Positions 46,423 to 55,742 of a stretch of 64,000 nucleotides of DNA are shown piece after piece. The DNA comes from Photobacterium sp. GB-56. GTDB taxonomy: Bacteria; Pseudomonadota; Gammaproteobacteria; Enterobacterales; Vibrionaceae. How positions within the stretch are numbered: position 1 is the first letter of the stretch; each line of letters begins with the position of its first letter. The stretch is taken from NCBI RefSeq assembly GCF_003026105.1, contig NZ_PYNW01000008.1, positions 62,001 to 126,000 of the forward strand, in the 5' to 3' direction. Both the position numbers and the translations under genes were made by a program. The notes below the pieces were generated by a model that saw only the letters and a list, made by a program, of their open reading frames with translations, did no database searches and was not told the DNA's origin.

Positions 46423-46454
46423 GTCTACAGTGGTAGCTAACTACCACTGTAGCC
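46423..46454 (+). other. Intercistronic hairpin after proX
   Basis: CTACAGTGGTAG (46425-46436), loop CTAA, CTACCACTGTAG (46441-46452): a perfect 12-bp stem without a T tract, 10 bases after the proX stop. It more likely protects the proX part of the mRNA from 3' decay than terminates it, so binding protein would be made in excess of permease and ATPase. Confidence 0.65.
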
Positions 46455-46512
46455 ACTTCGCTAAGGATATAGCGTAAGTGGGGAATAAAAGTAGTATGTA
46501 TGGATAACAGTT

Positions 46513-47406
46513 ATGTCAGATAAATCATGGTTAACTGAATTTCCGCAGCTTGAGCGTGCTCAGCTAGTTGAAATTCGAAAAACGTTGGACGGTGCTTATC
46601 GTTCTTTTTCTCGTGAATATGGCGACACAATCGAAGGCTTCTTCGATCCTCTTCTTTCTTTTCTTATCTGGTTTGAAAAACTTTTACTCGCCACTCCTTG
46701 GTGGATAGTGATTGCGGTATTGGCAGCGATTGCTTTCGTCGCAAGCCGATCGTGGAAATTATCACTTGGTGTCGTGTTGTCTTTTGGTTTCATCGGTGTG
46801 TTTGGTATGTGGGATAATACCATGCGAACCATGAGTATTATTTTAGTTTCTACGATGGTTGCCATAGGGATCGGAATACCAATAGGTATTGCTATGGCAC
46901 GTTCTGAGAAGGTTCAGCGGGTTGTCACACCACTACTTGATGTGATGCAAACTATGCCTGCCTTTGTTTATTTGATCCCCGTTGTTATGTTACTCGGTCT
47001 TGGTAAAATTCCAGGCTTAATCGCTGTTGTTATTTATTCTGTCCCACCAGTGATCCGCTTAACCAATCTTGGTATTCGTTTGGTTGATGAAGAGGTGCTT
47101 GAGGCAGCGACAGCCTATGGCGCAAGCCCAATGCAGCGCTTATTTGGGGTGCAGATTCCACTGGCAATGCCTAATATTATGGCAGGGATAAACCAAACCA
47201 TCATGATGGCACTTGCGATGGTTGTTATTGCTTCAATGATTGGTGTGAAAGGGTTAGGTCAACCGGTATTAAAATCGATTACCAACCAGTATTTCACCTT
47301 AGGTTTATTAAACGGCTTAGCGATTGTTGCGCTCGCAATTATTTTTGATCGTATATCACAAAGCTATGCTAAACGTACACAGCAACACTTAGGAGGTCGA
47401 TCATGA
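46513..47406 (+). CDS. proW: Glycine betaine/proline ABC transporter permease
   Basis: 297 residues. After a soluble N-terminal part (1-45), membrane helices lie at about 58-75, 82-100, 107-130, 150-170, 215-240 and 255-280. The permease signature EAATAYGASPMQRLFGVQIPLAMPNIMAG (core EAATAYGASPMQRLFGVQIP) contacts the ATPase. It overlaps proV by 4 bases (ATGA). ATG is close to ATAACAGTT without a strong ribosome site. Confidence 0.95.
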   Translation: MSDKSWLTEFPQLERAQLVEIRKTLDGAYRSFSREYGDTIEGFFDPLLSFLIWFEKLLLATPWWIVIAVLAAIAFVASRSWKLSLGVVLSFGFIGVFGMWDNTMRTMSIILVSTMVAIGIGIPIGIAMARSEKVQRVVTPLLDVMQTMPAFVYLIPVVMLLGLGKIPGLIAVVIYSVPPVIRLTNLGIRLVDEEVLEAATAYGASPMQRLFGVQIPLAMPNIMAGINQTIMMALAMVVIASMIGVKGLGQPVLKSITNQYFTLGLLNGLAIVALAIIFDRISQSYAKRTQQHLGGRS

Positions 47407-48662
47407 GTTCATTATCAAAGCAGGATCCCCTCATTAGAGTGAAAAACCTCTATAAAGTGTTCGGTCCAAAAGCAAAAAAAGTTGTTCAACAAGTGAAAGA
47501 TGGTGCATCTAAAGATGACATTTTAGCGAAAACCGGTCATACGGTTGGATTAAGCGATATCAACTTAGATATTTACCCGGGTGAAATTTTTGTGATTATG
47601 GGCCTATCAGGTTCTGGTAAATCAACCCTGATCCGTCACTTTAATCGCTTGATTGATCCAACTGAAGGGGTCATTGAAATTGAAGGGACAGATGTTATGT
47701 CACTCAATGAAAAGCAGCTTCAGGATTTTCGCCGTCATAAAATGTCGATGGTTTTTCAACGCTTTGGTTTAATGCCGCATCGCACGGTTTTACAAAATGT
47801 TGGCTATGGGTTACAAGTACAGGGACTGAGTAAAAGCGCATGGCAAGCCAAAGCCAAAGAGTGGTTAGCGACTGTTGGTTTGACGGGATATGAAAATAGC
47901 TACCCAGCAAATCTTTCTGGTGGTCAGCAACAACGTGTTGGTTTAGCTCGCGCATTATGTACTGATGCTGAAATTTTATTAATGGATGAAGCATTCTCTG
48001 CACTTGATCCTTTGATCCGTAGTGAAATGCAAGATCAGCTTATTGAGTTACAAGAAAAGTTACATAAAACAATTGTCTTTATTACCCACGATTTAGATGA
48101 AGCATTACGGTTAGGTGATCGTATTGCCATTTTACGAGATGGGGTATTAGTGCAGCAGGGTAAACCTGTTGATATTTTATTAAACCCAGCTGACGACTAT
48201 GTCGAAGCGTTTGTGAAAGACGTTAACCGTGCTCGTGCACTGACGGTTGAAACGGTTATGAAGCCACAAGTTGTTCGTATCTCTTCTGAAACGATTGGCG
48301 AAGCTGTTGCTGAAATGCGTAAAGTAAAAGATGATTTCGCGTATTACGTTGATAATCAAGGTTATCAAGGGGTCATCACGCAAGAGAAATTAGAGAGCGT
48401 AAAAGAATCTGATTATTCTAATGCAATAGACGCTTCAATGCTCGAAGATGTCCCAGCAGTTTCAACTGATGCGCTACTTGAAACCGTGATCCCTGAGACT
48501 TTAGATAGTGATCATCCACTGCCAGTAGTGGATGCTGATGGACAGGTAACAGGGCGATTGTCTCGTTCAACATTGGCTGAAGTATTGAGTGATCATGCAA
48601 ATGACGCGGCATCAGATAAAAATGTTGAAGTCATTAAAAAAGTAGAATCTAAAGTCGCTTAA
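47403..48662 (+). CDS. proV: Glycine betaine/proline ABC transporter ATP-binding protein
   Basis: 419 residues. Walker A is GLSGSGKST, the signature LSGGQQQRVGLARAL, Walker B ILLMDEAFSALD, and the H-loop ITHDLDEA. The N-terminal part has the usual ProV extension (KVFGPKAKKVVQQVKDG). After about residue 275, two CBS-like repeats follow (TVETVMKPQVVRISSETIGEAV and DADGQVTGRLSRSTLAEVL), probably sensing ionic strength. It overlaps proW by 4 bases and ends the operon at a terminator. Confidence 0.96.
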   Translation: MSSLSKQDPLIRVKNLYKVFGPKAKKVVQQVKDGASKDDILAKTGHTVGLSDINLDIYPGEIFVIMGLSGSGKSTLIRHFNRLIDPTEGVIEIEGTDVMSLNEKQLQDFRRHKMSMVFQRFGLMPHRTVLQNVGYGLQVQGLSKSAWQAKAKEWLATVGLTGYENSYPANLSGGQQQRVGLARALCTDAEILLMDEAFSALDPLIRSEMQDQLIELQEKLHKTIVFITHDLDEALRLGDRIAILRDGVLVQQGKPVDILLNPADDYVEAFVKDVNRARALTVETVMKPQVVRISSETIGEAVAEMRKVKDDFAYYVDNQGYQGVITQEKLESVKESDYSNAIDASMLEDVPAVSTDALLETVIPETLDSDHPLPVVDADGQVTGRLSRSTLAEVLSDHANDAASDKNVEVIKKVESKVA

Positions 48663-48697
48663 GTCAGCTTTTCTTACCATTGATTGGCGATAAAAAT

Positions 48698-48747
48698 ATA
48701 ACCAGTGTGTTATTGCTTTTATTAGTAATTACCACTGGTTTTTTCGT
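48698..48747 (+). terminator. Terminator of proXWV
   Basis: AACCAGTG (48700-48707) pairs with CACTGGTT (48733-48740), extended by an imperfect inner stem, followed by TTTTCG. Confidence 0.75.
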
Positions 48748-48932
48748 TGTAAGGTATTAAATATGTTAACAAGGTACCGATAATGCGTCATGGATAGCGC
48801 AAATTGCTGACATTTTTTTTAAATAGTGGTCAAATACACGAAATAGTAAATAGCCTATATTCGCTCTATTTCTCAATGCATTCGCTGATTAAAAGCGAGA
48901 AATAGTCTAATGTCGTATGGTGAGCAAAAGAC

Positions 48933-49664
48933 ATGAGTATCTCTAAACAAATCCTCGTCGTTGATGATGATAAAGAAATCCGTGAACTACTGGAGGAGTA
49001 CTTAACCAAGAACGGTTTTGAAGTCCAAACTGCCGCGGAAGGCGAGGAAATGAAACGTTGCCTTGCTGGTGGATATCCAGATTTGATTCTTCTCGATATC
49101 ATGATGCCTGGTGATGATGGGTTTACCTTATGTCAGCATATTCGCAAAAAGTCAGATGTCCCTATTATTATGTTGACGGCTGTTTCTGAAGAGATGGATC
49201 AAATCATAGGACTTGAAATTGGAGCCGATGACTATATCGCCAAACCCTTTAGTCCTAGACAGCTGTTAGCTCGTATTAAAGCGATATTACGTCGTAGCAA
49301 AGTGTCAGATAACCAACATTCTAACCCTAGTGCAAAATTTATTAGTTTTTCTAATTGGCGTTTAGATACCACAGCACATCGTTTAGTGAATGTACTTAAT
49401 AATGAAGCGTTTGAGTTAACAAGTGGTGATTATTCATTGTTGATGCTATTTCTATCGAGACCGAATCAAATTTTAGATCGCGATACTATTTCATGTGCGA
49501 CTCGAGGAAGAGATGCACAACCGTCAGAGCGTGGTATTGATGTCGCATTAAGTCGTTTACGTAACCGTTTAGGCGACAAAGGTCGTACTCAGCGTTTAAT
49601 TAAAACCAGTCGTGGTAACGGTTATATATTTACTGCCGATGTTCGTTATAACGACCATGTGTAA
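48933..49664 (+). CDS. OmpR-family response regulator
   Basis: 243 residues. The receiver domain contains the acidic pocket VVDDDKEI, the phosphorylation site Asp55 (LILLDIMMPG) and Lys in IAKPFSPRQLLAR. The C-terminal winged helix (about 135-238) ends with SERGIDVALSRLRNRLGDKGRTQRLIKTSRGNGYIF (core parts VALSRLRNRLGDK and TSRGNGYIF). ATG is preceded by a weak site (AGCAAAAGAC). It is first in the apparent operon with a sensor kinase and a sugar-binding protein, a layout like the Pseudomonas gltR-gtrS glucose system. Confidence 0.95.
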   Translation: MSISKQILVVDDDKEIRELLEEYLTKNGFEVQTAAEGEEMKRCLAGGYPDLILLDIMMPGDDGFTLCQHIRKKSDVPIIMLTAVSEEMDQIIGLEIGADDYIAKPFSPRQLLARIKAILRRSKVSDNQHSNPSAKFISFSNWRLDTTAHRLVNVLNNEAFELTSGDYSLLMLFLSRPNQILDRDTISCATRGRDAQPSERGIDVALSRLRNRLGDKGRTQRLIKTSRGNGYIFTADVRYNDHV

Positions 49665-49748
49665 AGTTAGCCACATTATAGAGAAATAATATTAAGTGTG
49701 GTGATAGCCACACTTTTTTAATATCTTGAGATAGGTAGATATTGAATT

Positions 49749-51194
49749 ATGAAATGGAAATCATTGTGGCCTAAATCATTGGTTTCACGTACTTTATGGT
49801 TAACTTTGTTGGCCGTCTTTCTTGCTCAAGTGATCGCAACAGGCATTTGGTACACCCAATCAAAAAAACGAGATTTAGAGGGGTTGCAATCAACATCTGC
49901 GAGCATGGCAACCATGTTTGCATCGACAGTGAATTTCTTTCAATCATTGCCGCTAGAATATCGCCATATTGTATTAGAGCAGTTGCGCAATATGGGCGGG
50001 ACACGGTTTTTTGTATCGTTTAATGATCAAGAAATCAATATTAAGCCAATTAAAAATACTGAACAAAAAGAAATGGCAGTGTCAGTTTTTAAAACGGTGC
50101 TACATGAAAAATTACCTACCCTTAGTAATATTCAGGTTGAGTTTTCACGACCAGAAACGCTGCATGTATTAAAAAATGATATTTTGCTGTCAGATCTACC
50201 GCGTTCTTGGGTACATAATACGCTAAGTTTAGAGCCACTTAATCCCCCTATTTTAGTGGTGCAAATAGAGCTTGATAAAGGTCAGTGGTTATATATTGCA
50301 GCGTTATTGCCTGCCCCTTATATGATGCTAAAAGATGAGATTATTACGCGTCAGCAAATAATATTCCTAACCTTTAGTACCGTTTTATTACTGCTGTTTA
50401 CTTACATCATGGTAAGACGACAAACACGACCATTAAAACAATTGGCGGATGCTGCTAACGCGTTAAGTCTTGATATTTACCAGCCGCCATTAAAAGAGCA
50501 AGGGGCGAGTGAATTAGTGATGGCAACGCAAGCATTTAATCGAATGCAGTTGCGTTTAAGAAAATATATTGAAGATCGTGAACAGCTATTTTCCTCTATA
50601 TCACATGATTTAAAAACGCCGATTACTCGCTTACGGTTACGTGCAGAATTGATCGATGATGATGAAAAAATTGATAAATTTAATCACGATCTCGATGAAC
50701 TCGAAATCATGGTGAAAGGGGCGCTACAGTGTGTAAAAGATACCGATTTACATGAGAATTTGGTGACCATTGATGTCGAACTTTTATTAAATAGTATTGC
50801 TGAACATCATAATCATAAAGACACCAAAGTTCGTTTACCTCAACACCCTATTTTGCCGATTATGGCAAAACCGTTAGCTTTAAAACGTTGTTTAAGTAAC
50901 TTAATCGATAATGGTGTGAAATATGGACACAGCGTGACGATAAATGTCATTGATAGTCCAGATAAACTGATCATCACCATTAGTGATAAGGGACAAGGGA
51001 TCCCTGATACAAAGCTAAAAACGGTATTTGAACCCTATGTTCGCTTAGCGACTGACAATACGGGGCATGGGCTTGGGATGGGAATTTCACGCAATATCGT
51101 ACGAGCTCATGGTGGTCAGTTAACGATCAAAAACAGTATTAAAGGTGGGTTGTTAGTGGCTGTTGTACTTCCTCGGTTATTAAAAAATGCTTAA
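49749..51194 (+). CDS. Sensor histidine kinase
   Basis: 481 residues, inner-membrane. Membrane helices at about 14-35 and 203-222 bracket a periplasmic sensor domain of about 165 residues. HAMP (about 223-275) leads to the phosphoacceptor His286 in SSISHDLKTPITRLRLRAEL. The ATPase has N box LSNLIDNGVKYG, G1 ISDKGQGIPD and G2 GHGLGMGIS. It overlaps the start of the sugar-binding protein gene by 8 bases if that gene begins at 51187. The sensor domain may receive its signal from that protein; this is inferred from linkage. Confidence 0.95.
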   Translation: MKWKSLWPKSLVSRTLWLTLLAVFLAQVIATGIWYTQSKKRDLEGLQSTSASMATMFASTVNFFQSLPLEYRHIVLEQLRNMGGTRFFVSFNDQEINIKPIKNTEQKEMAVSVFKTVLHEKLPTLSNIQVEFSRPETLHVLKNDILLSDLPRSWVHNTLSLEPLNPPILVVQIELDKGQWLYIAALLPAPYMMLKDEIITRQQIIFLTFSTVLLLLFTYIMVRRQTRPLKQLADAANALSLDIYQPPLKEQGASELVMATQAFNRMQLRLRKYIEDREQLFSSISHDLKTPITRLRLRAELIDDDEKIDKFNHDLDELEIMVKGALQCVKDTDLHENLVTIDVELLLNSIAEHHNHKDTKVRLPQHPILPIMAKPLALKRCLSNLIDNGVKYGHSVTINVIDSPDKLIITISDKGQGIPDTKLKTVFEPYVRLATDNTGHGLGMGISRNIVRAHGGQLTIKNSIKGGLLVAVVLPRLLKNA

Positions 51195-51213
51195 TGTTAT
51201 TGTCGGATATAAG

Positions 51214-52491
51214 ATGAAAATGAATATCAAGCAATGGCGTCTCTGCGCCTTATTACTGCTTGTTTGTCAGCCAGCTTTTGCAGAAGGGACTGTTGAAGTA
51301 TTGCATTGGTGGACGTCAAAAGGCGAATCTAAAGCGATTCAAGTTTTAAAAGAGAAAATGGAAACGAAAGGGCATCACTGGAAAGATTTTGCCATTGCAG
51401 GTGGTGGTGGCCAAAGTGCGATGACCGTCCTAAAAATGCGGGCAATCTCGGGGAATCCACCCACCGCGGCACAGTTAAAAGGGCAAGATATTCAAGAGTG
51501 GGGACGTTTAGGCTTTCTAACATCACTTGATAAAGTTGCAGAACAAGATCATTGGGATAACGTGTTATTACCTGAAGTGCAGCAAATCGTTAATGATCTT
51601 CAGTTGATAAAATATGACGGTCATTATGTGGCAGCACCAGTAACTTTACATCGTGTCAATTGGCTATGGATCAATCCACATATATTTAAACTTGCAGGCG
51701 CAAAAGTACCCACAACCTTAGCTGAATTTTATGTGGCGGCTGACAAAATCAAAGCGGCAGGTTATATCCCATTAGCTCATGGTGGCGAGTCTTGGCAAGA
51801 TGCGACTTTGTTCGAAGCGGTGGCGTTAAGCGTACTTGGCGCAAGAGATTATACGAAAGCGTTTGTTGATTTAGATTTAACTGAGCTTAGTAGTGATAAG
51901 ATGGTTGAGGTGTTCCGTCAGTTCAAAAAGATGCGACAGTATATAGATCCAAATGCAAAAGGGCGTCGTTGGAACCAAGCCACCGAAATGCTCATGCATG
52001 ACAAAGCCGCAATGCAAATAATGGGAGATTGGGCAAAAGGCGAGTTCACTAGCGAACACAAAATTGCAGGTAAGGATTATTTATGCGTACCTGTACCGGG
52101 AACACAAGGTATGTTTTCTTATAATCTTGATACTATTACTTTTTTCAAATTAAAAAGTAATGAAGAATATGAAATAGCACAACAAGATTTAGCGCAAATA
52201 CTATTAACCAAGCCATTTCAACGAGCTTTTAGTTTATATAAAGGTTCGATCCCGATCCGTCAGGATGTATCGTTAAAGGGATTTGACTCTTGTTCATTAG
52301 CCTCAATGAAAGCATTTAAGGTTGCAGCAAAAAACAATGCGCTTGTCCCCAGTTTTTCGCATAATTTAGCGACATCCAGTGATGTTCAAAGTGCAATCAT
52401 TGATGTTGTAAGCCGTTTCTTTGATGATCCAAGCGCGGATCCTAAAATGGCAGCTGTTCGCTTATCTCGCGCAGTAAAATCAGCAATGTAA
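51214..52491 (+). CDS. Orphan ABC-type sugar-binding protein linked to the two-component system
   Basis: About 425 residues. A signal peptide ends PAFA, before EGTVEVLHWWTSKGESKAI, the classical beginning of family-1 sugar-binding proteins. Further blocks are GNPPTAAQLKGQDIQEWG, PVTLHRVNWLWINP, AHGGESWQDATLFEAV and DKAAMQIMGDWAKGEF. It resembles glucose-type binding proteins of the GtsA/GltB group. No ABC permease or ATPase genes follow, so it may act as the periplasmic ligand receptor for the kinase. The start is at 51214 (or 51220); an ATG at 51187 overlaps the kinase stop and would lengthen the signal peptide. Confidence 0.92.
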   Translation: MKMNIKQWRLCALLLLVCQPAFAEGTVEVLHWWTSKGESKAIQVLKEKMETKGHHWKDFAIAGGGGQSAMTVLKMRAISGNPPTAAQLKGQDIQEWGRLGFLTSLDKVAEQDHWDNVLLPEVQQIVNDLQLIKYDGHYVAAPVTLHRVNWLWINPHIFKLAGAKVPTTLAEFYVAADKIKAAGYIPLAHGGESWQDATLFEAVALSVLGARDYTKAFVDLDLTELSSDKMVEVFRQFKKMRQYIDPNAKGRRWNQATEMLMHDKAAMQIMGDWAKGEFTSEHKIAGKDYLCVPVPGTQGMFSYNLDTITFFKLKSNEEYEIAQQDLAQILLTKPFQRAFSLYKGSIPIRQDVSLKGFDSCSLASMKAFKVAAKNNALVPSFSHNLATSSDVQSAIIDVVSRFFDDPSADPKMAAVRLSRAVKSAM

Positions 52492-52529
52492 CTGCGTGTC
52501 TGTATTTGGAAAAGAATAAGGATAGGAAA

Positions 52530-53189
52530 ATGGATTATTTAGCGAGTGTTGAAATAGAACCCAATGTGCCCGCGACAGCCAGTGTTATTTGGTTACATGG
52601 TTTAGGCTCTAATGGCCATGATTTTGAGGCTTTGTTACCGCATTTACAGTTGGAAGAAACATCGCCAATACGTTTTATATTTCCTCACTCACCGACGCTG
52701 AATGTCACCATTAATGGTAATGCCTTAATGCCAGCATGGTATGACATTATTTCATTAGATACATATCGTAAAATTAATGAAGCACAACTGATGGAATCTG
52801 CTCAAAAGGTAATAGATCTTGTCGAACGTGAAATTAGTCGTGGCATTCCTTCTGAACGTATTATTCTTGCGGGATTTTCACAAGGCGGTGCGGTAGTTTA
52901 TCAAGCAGGATTAAGCTACTCCAAGCCATTAGCGGGAATATTGGTGCTATCAACTTATTTCCCAACTGCAGAGGTCATTCAATATAGCGATGTGAATCGT
53001 AATATGCCGATTGAAATTATGCATGGCTCTTATGATCCCGTTGTTATTCCTAAATTAGGTGAAATGGCACGAGATGATGTCATTAAGGCGGGATTTAAAC
53101 CGCACTGGCGTACATACCCCATGGAGCATCAGGTTTGCATGCCTCAAATTGAGGATATTTCAGCATGGATAAAACAAACACTGTCTTAA
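52530..53189 (+). CDS. Carboxylesterase/phospholipase (serine hydrolase)
   Basis: 219 residues, alpha/beta-hydrolase of the carboxylesterase 2 family. Oxyanion segment WLHGLGSNGHDF; nucleophile Ser117 in GFSQGGA; Asp169 in GSYDPVV; His200 in MEHQVC. It resembles small esterases of the EstB/YpfH type. No signal peptide, so cytosolic. The ATG at 52530 follows AGGATAGG; a TTG 24 bases upstream is less likely. It follows the sugar-binding gene by 38 bases and may be cotranscribed. Confidence 0.93.
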   Translation: MDYLASVEIEPNVPATASVIWLHGLGSNGHDFEALLPHLQLEETSPIRFIFPHSPTLNVTINGNALMPAWYDIISLDTYRKINEAQLMESAQKVIDLVEREISRGIPSERIILAGFSQGGAVVYQAGLSYSKPLAGILVLSTYFPTAEVIQYSDVNRNMPIEIMHGSYDPVVIPKLGEMARDDVIKAGFKPHWRTYPMEHQVCMPQIEDISAWIKQTLS

Positions 53190-53227
53190 ATCTGACCTTA
53201 AATGGATTTAAAGATTTGTAGTGAAAA

Positions 53228-53269
53228 ATAAAACGCATCAGAGCGGTTACCGATCTGATGCGTTTTTAT
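53228..53269. terminator. Bidirectional terminator
   Basis: AAAACGCATCAG (53230-53241) pairs with CTGATGCGTTTT (53255-53266), T run after, between convergent genes. Confidence 0.9.
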
Positions 53270-53287
53270 TGCCGATTGCTTTACTTA

Positions 53288-54664
53288 TTAATCGATCAGG
53301 GGAGCTTGATTTTCTAGTGAATCAAGCGGCTTACAACGTTTATTGATATCACGCCAAACAATAACCGCAACAATACAGCTCAATACTATAGTGGATATTG
53401 GCATGGTTAACCATACACCAACAACGCCAAGTAATTTTGGTAAGAAATACAAAAACGGTAGTTGTATTAGCATGTTACTAATTGAGATCACTAATGCTTT
53501 TGACGCTTGATTCACCGACATAAAGTACATTGTTGCCAAGACAATAAAGCCATCTAAAAATATTGCAAACAGATGTAAACGAATACCTTGGGTCGCCTCT
53601 AATGTCAGCGCGCTGTTGCTGCTGTTAAACAAACTGATCAAAGTTGATGGGAAGCTTGTCAGTAACAAGAACCAAGCGATACCTGCAATCACCGTTGTTT
53701 TCATGGCTAATATTAACGTTTTTCGGATATTTTGCGGTTGTTTCGCACCGAAGTAGTAACTTACTGGCGGTTGCAAACCTTCACCAATACCTTCTGCTAC
53801 CAAGTAGTACATCGTCATCATGTAACCGACAATAGCAAAAGCGCCAACGGTTAATTCTGTGCCATATATCATGAATTGATAATTGTGTAGTGCGACAACA
53901 AAACTACCATAGAGGTACATGATCAGTGCTGATAAGCCTAACACCATGATCTTTTTACTTTCTGATAATGAAAAATCAGGCAGTGAAATTTTTAGTTTTA
54001 AAGTTGAGTATTGAGAGCGAAAATAAATCAAGCCACCAAAACAGGTAATACCTTGTGCGATCAAAGTCGCAATGGCAGCACCTTTCAATTCCCAACCCAT
54101 TAATCCTAAAAATACATAATCAAGAAGAATGTTAGTCAGTGCACCTATTACTAATAACATGGTTGCGATTTTTGGGCTTTCATCATTTCGGATCAACATT
54201 GGCATTGCGCCTGCCAATACAGTAATAAAGGCTGCATTACCAAAAGTAGAAACATAGTCTAAAGCAAGGTGCTTAATGTTTTGTTGCGCCCCTTGAAGTT
54301 GTAAAAAATAGTCGCCAAACAATGTAAACGCAGCAAATGAAAGACAGCTAATAATAAAAGTTAGGATCAAACCGGTATTAAAAGCGCGCTGAGCATTAAG
54401 CTCATTTTGTTCACCGCGGGCGATTGAAATTAGCGTCCCGCTGCCAATACCAATCATCAAGCCTAAGCCTGATAATACAAATGTTATCGGCCATGCCATA
54501 TTAATTGCGGCTAAGCCTTGGTAGCCAACGTAGTGGCCGACAAAGATCCCATCAACAATTTGATAGAGTCCATTAACCATCATTGCTGCAATAGAAGGGA
54601 TGGTATAACGCCAAAAGTTTTTAGATATATTGCTCGACGGCGACATCGGTTCATTACTGTGCAT
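53288..54664 (-). CDS. MATE-family efflux transporter
   Basis: 458 residues, twelve membrane helices in two six-helix halves. Typical blocks are FWRYTIPSIAAMMVNGLYQIVDGIFVGHYVG (first helix and loop; core YQIVDGIFVGHYVG) and GLGLMIGIGSGTLISIARGE, then in the second half AEGIGEGLQPPVSYYFGAKQ. It exports drugs or metabolites in exchange for Na+ or H+. The start is set at the ATG at 54664 behind GAGAATATTT; an ATG four codons earlier lacks a ribosome site. It is divergent from a LysR gene, which may regulate it. Confidence 0.94.
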   Translation of the reverse strand: MHSNEPMSPSSNISKNFWRYTIPSIAAMMVNGLYQIVDGIFVGHYVGYQGLAAINMAWPITFVLSGLGLMIGIGSGTLISIARGEQNELNAQRAFNTGLILTFIISCLSFAAFTLFGDYFLQLQGAQQNIKHLALDYVSTFGNAAFITVLAGAMPMLIRNDESPKIATMLLVIGALTNILLDYVFLGLMGWELKGAAIATLIAQGITCFGGLIYFRSQYSTLKLKISLPDFSLSESKKIMVLGLSALIMYLYGSFVVALHNYQFMIYGTELTVGAFAIVGYMMTMYYLVAEGIGEGLQPPVSYYFGAKQPQNIRKTLILAMKTTVIAGIAWFLLLTSFPSTLISLFNSSNSALTLEATQGIRLHLFAIFLDGFIVLATMYFMSVNQASKALVISISNMLIQLPFLYFLPKLLGVVGVWLTMPISTIVLSCIVAVIVWRDINKRCKPLDSLENQAPLID

Positions 54665-54783
54665 AAATATTCTCATAAAATGGTCTACCCACAGGCTATT
54701 CAGTTGGTGGGAATCGCTGTATTATATCCGTATGTTAGATTGCTCAAAGATATTATATATCTGATTATCGGATGGATTGATTT

Positions 54784-55662
54784 ATGGATTGGACATTAGA
54801 TCAACTCAATGCTTTTGTTATTTCAGTACAACAAGGCTCTTTTTCGGCAGCCGCTCGGCGGTTAGGAAAAGCACAGTCACGGATCAGTACTGCAATTAGT
54901 AACTTAGAAGCAGATTTAGGGTTTGAATTATTCGATCGAAGTGCCAGATTACCAATCCTGACCCCTGAAGGTCAGCAAATGTATGAAGAAGCAAAGGTCG
55001 TATTAGCCCAATGTGAACGGTTACAATCTCGGGCATTGACGTTAACGCAAGGTGAAGAAGTTACCCTGACCATCGCAATGGATGAAGCATCACCATTAAC
55101 CGCTTTTGAAGATTTCTTTCAACGTATTTCTGAGACATTTCCATTGGTGAAATTAACCATTATTAATGGCTCGAAAGATGATATAGCAAGCCGTGTAGAT
55201 GAAAAAATGGCGGATATTGGCATATTATTTTTCAGTAAAACTTTGCCGAGTAGTTTAGAATTTACACCAATTTGTGAATTTAATTCATCATTAATTGTGG
55301 GGAAAAATCATTCATTAGCACAAATTTCAGCACCCACAGTGCAGCAATTAAGCCAGCACCGTCAACTATTAATTTGCGATCGAAGTGGACGCCACCACAG
55401 TGAAGCGTTATCCGCAAATTATTGGCAAATTGACAGCTACTATTCAATCACCTCGTTTGTATTGAGAAATATGGGCTGGGCATTTGTGCCTGATCATGTT
55501 TTTACATATGACTTTTTCTCCGAAGGGGTTGTAAAACTGTCGATGGAAAATATTCCCGCTTCGCAATGGATTGAAATGGGTGTTGTTAAACGCCGTGATC
55601 GAGCGACAGGGCCCGTTATAAAATGGATTCAGCAAGAACTAAAGAAAATGTTTACTCAATAG
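54784..55662 (+). CDS. LysR-family transcriptional regulator
   Basis: 292 residues. The winged helix at the N-terminus reads LNAFVISVQQGSFSAAARRLG then KAQSRISTAISNLEADLGFELFDR, typical of LysR. The C-terminal effector domain is of the periplasmic-binding type (TLTIAMDEASPLTAFEDFF, MADIGILFF). It is divergent from the MATE gene over 120 bases. No ligand is inferable. The ATG has GGATTGATTT before it. Confidence 0.94.
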   Translation: MDWTLDQLNAFVISVQQGSFSAAARRLGKAQSRISTAISNLEADLGFELFDRSARLPILTPEGQQMYEEAKVVLAQCERLQSRALTLTQGEEVTLTIAMDEASPLTAFEDFFQRISETFPLVKLTIINGSKDDIASRVDEKMADIGILFFSKTLPSSLEFTPICEFNSSLIVGKNHSLAQISAPTVQQLSQHRQLLICDRSGRHHSEALSANYWQIDSYYSITSFVLRNMGWAFVPDHVFTYDFFSEGVVKLSMENIPASQWIEMGVVKRRDRATGPVIKWIQQELKKMFTQ

Positions 55663-55742
55663 ATTAAGTTTGATTATCTATTGTTGTTTTGATGGTATCG
55701 CAGTGAATGACACTGAATTATTACGCGCGAGTTGAGAAGTAA

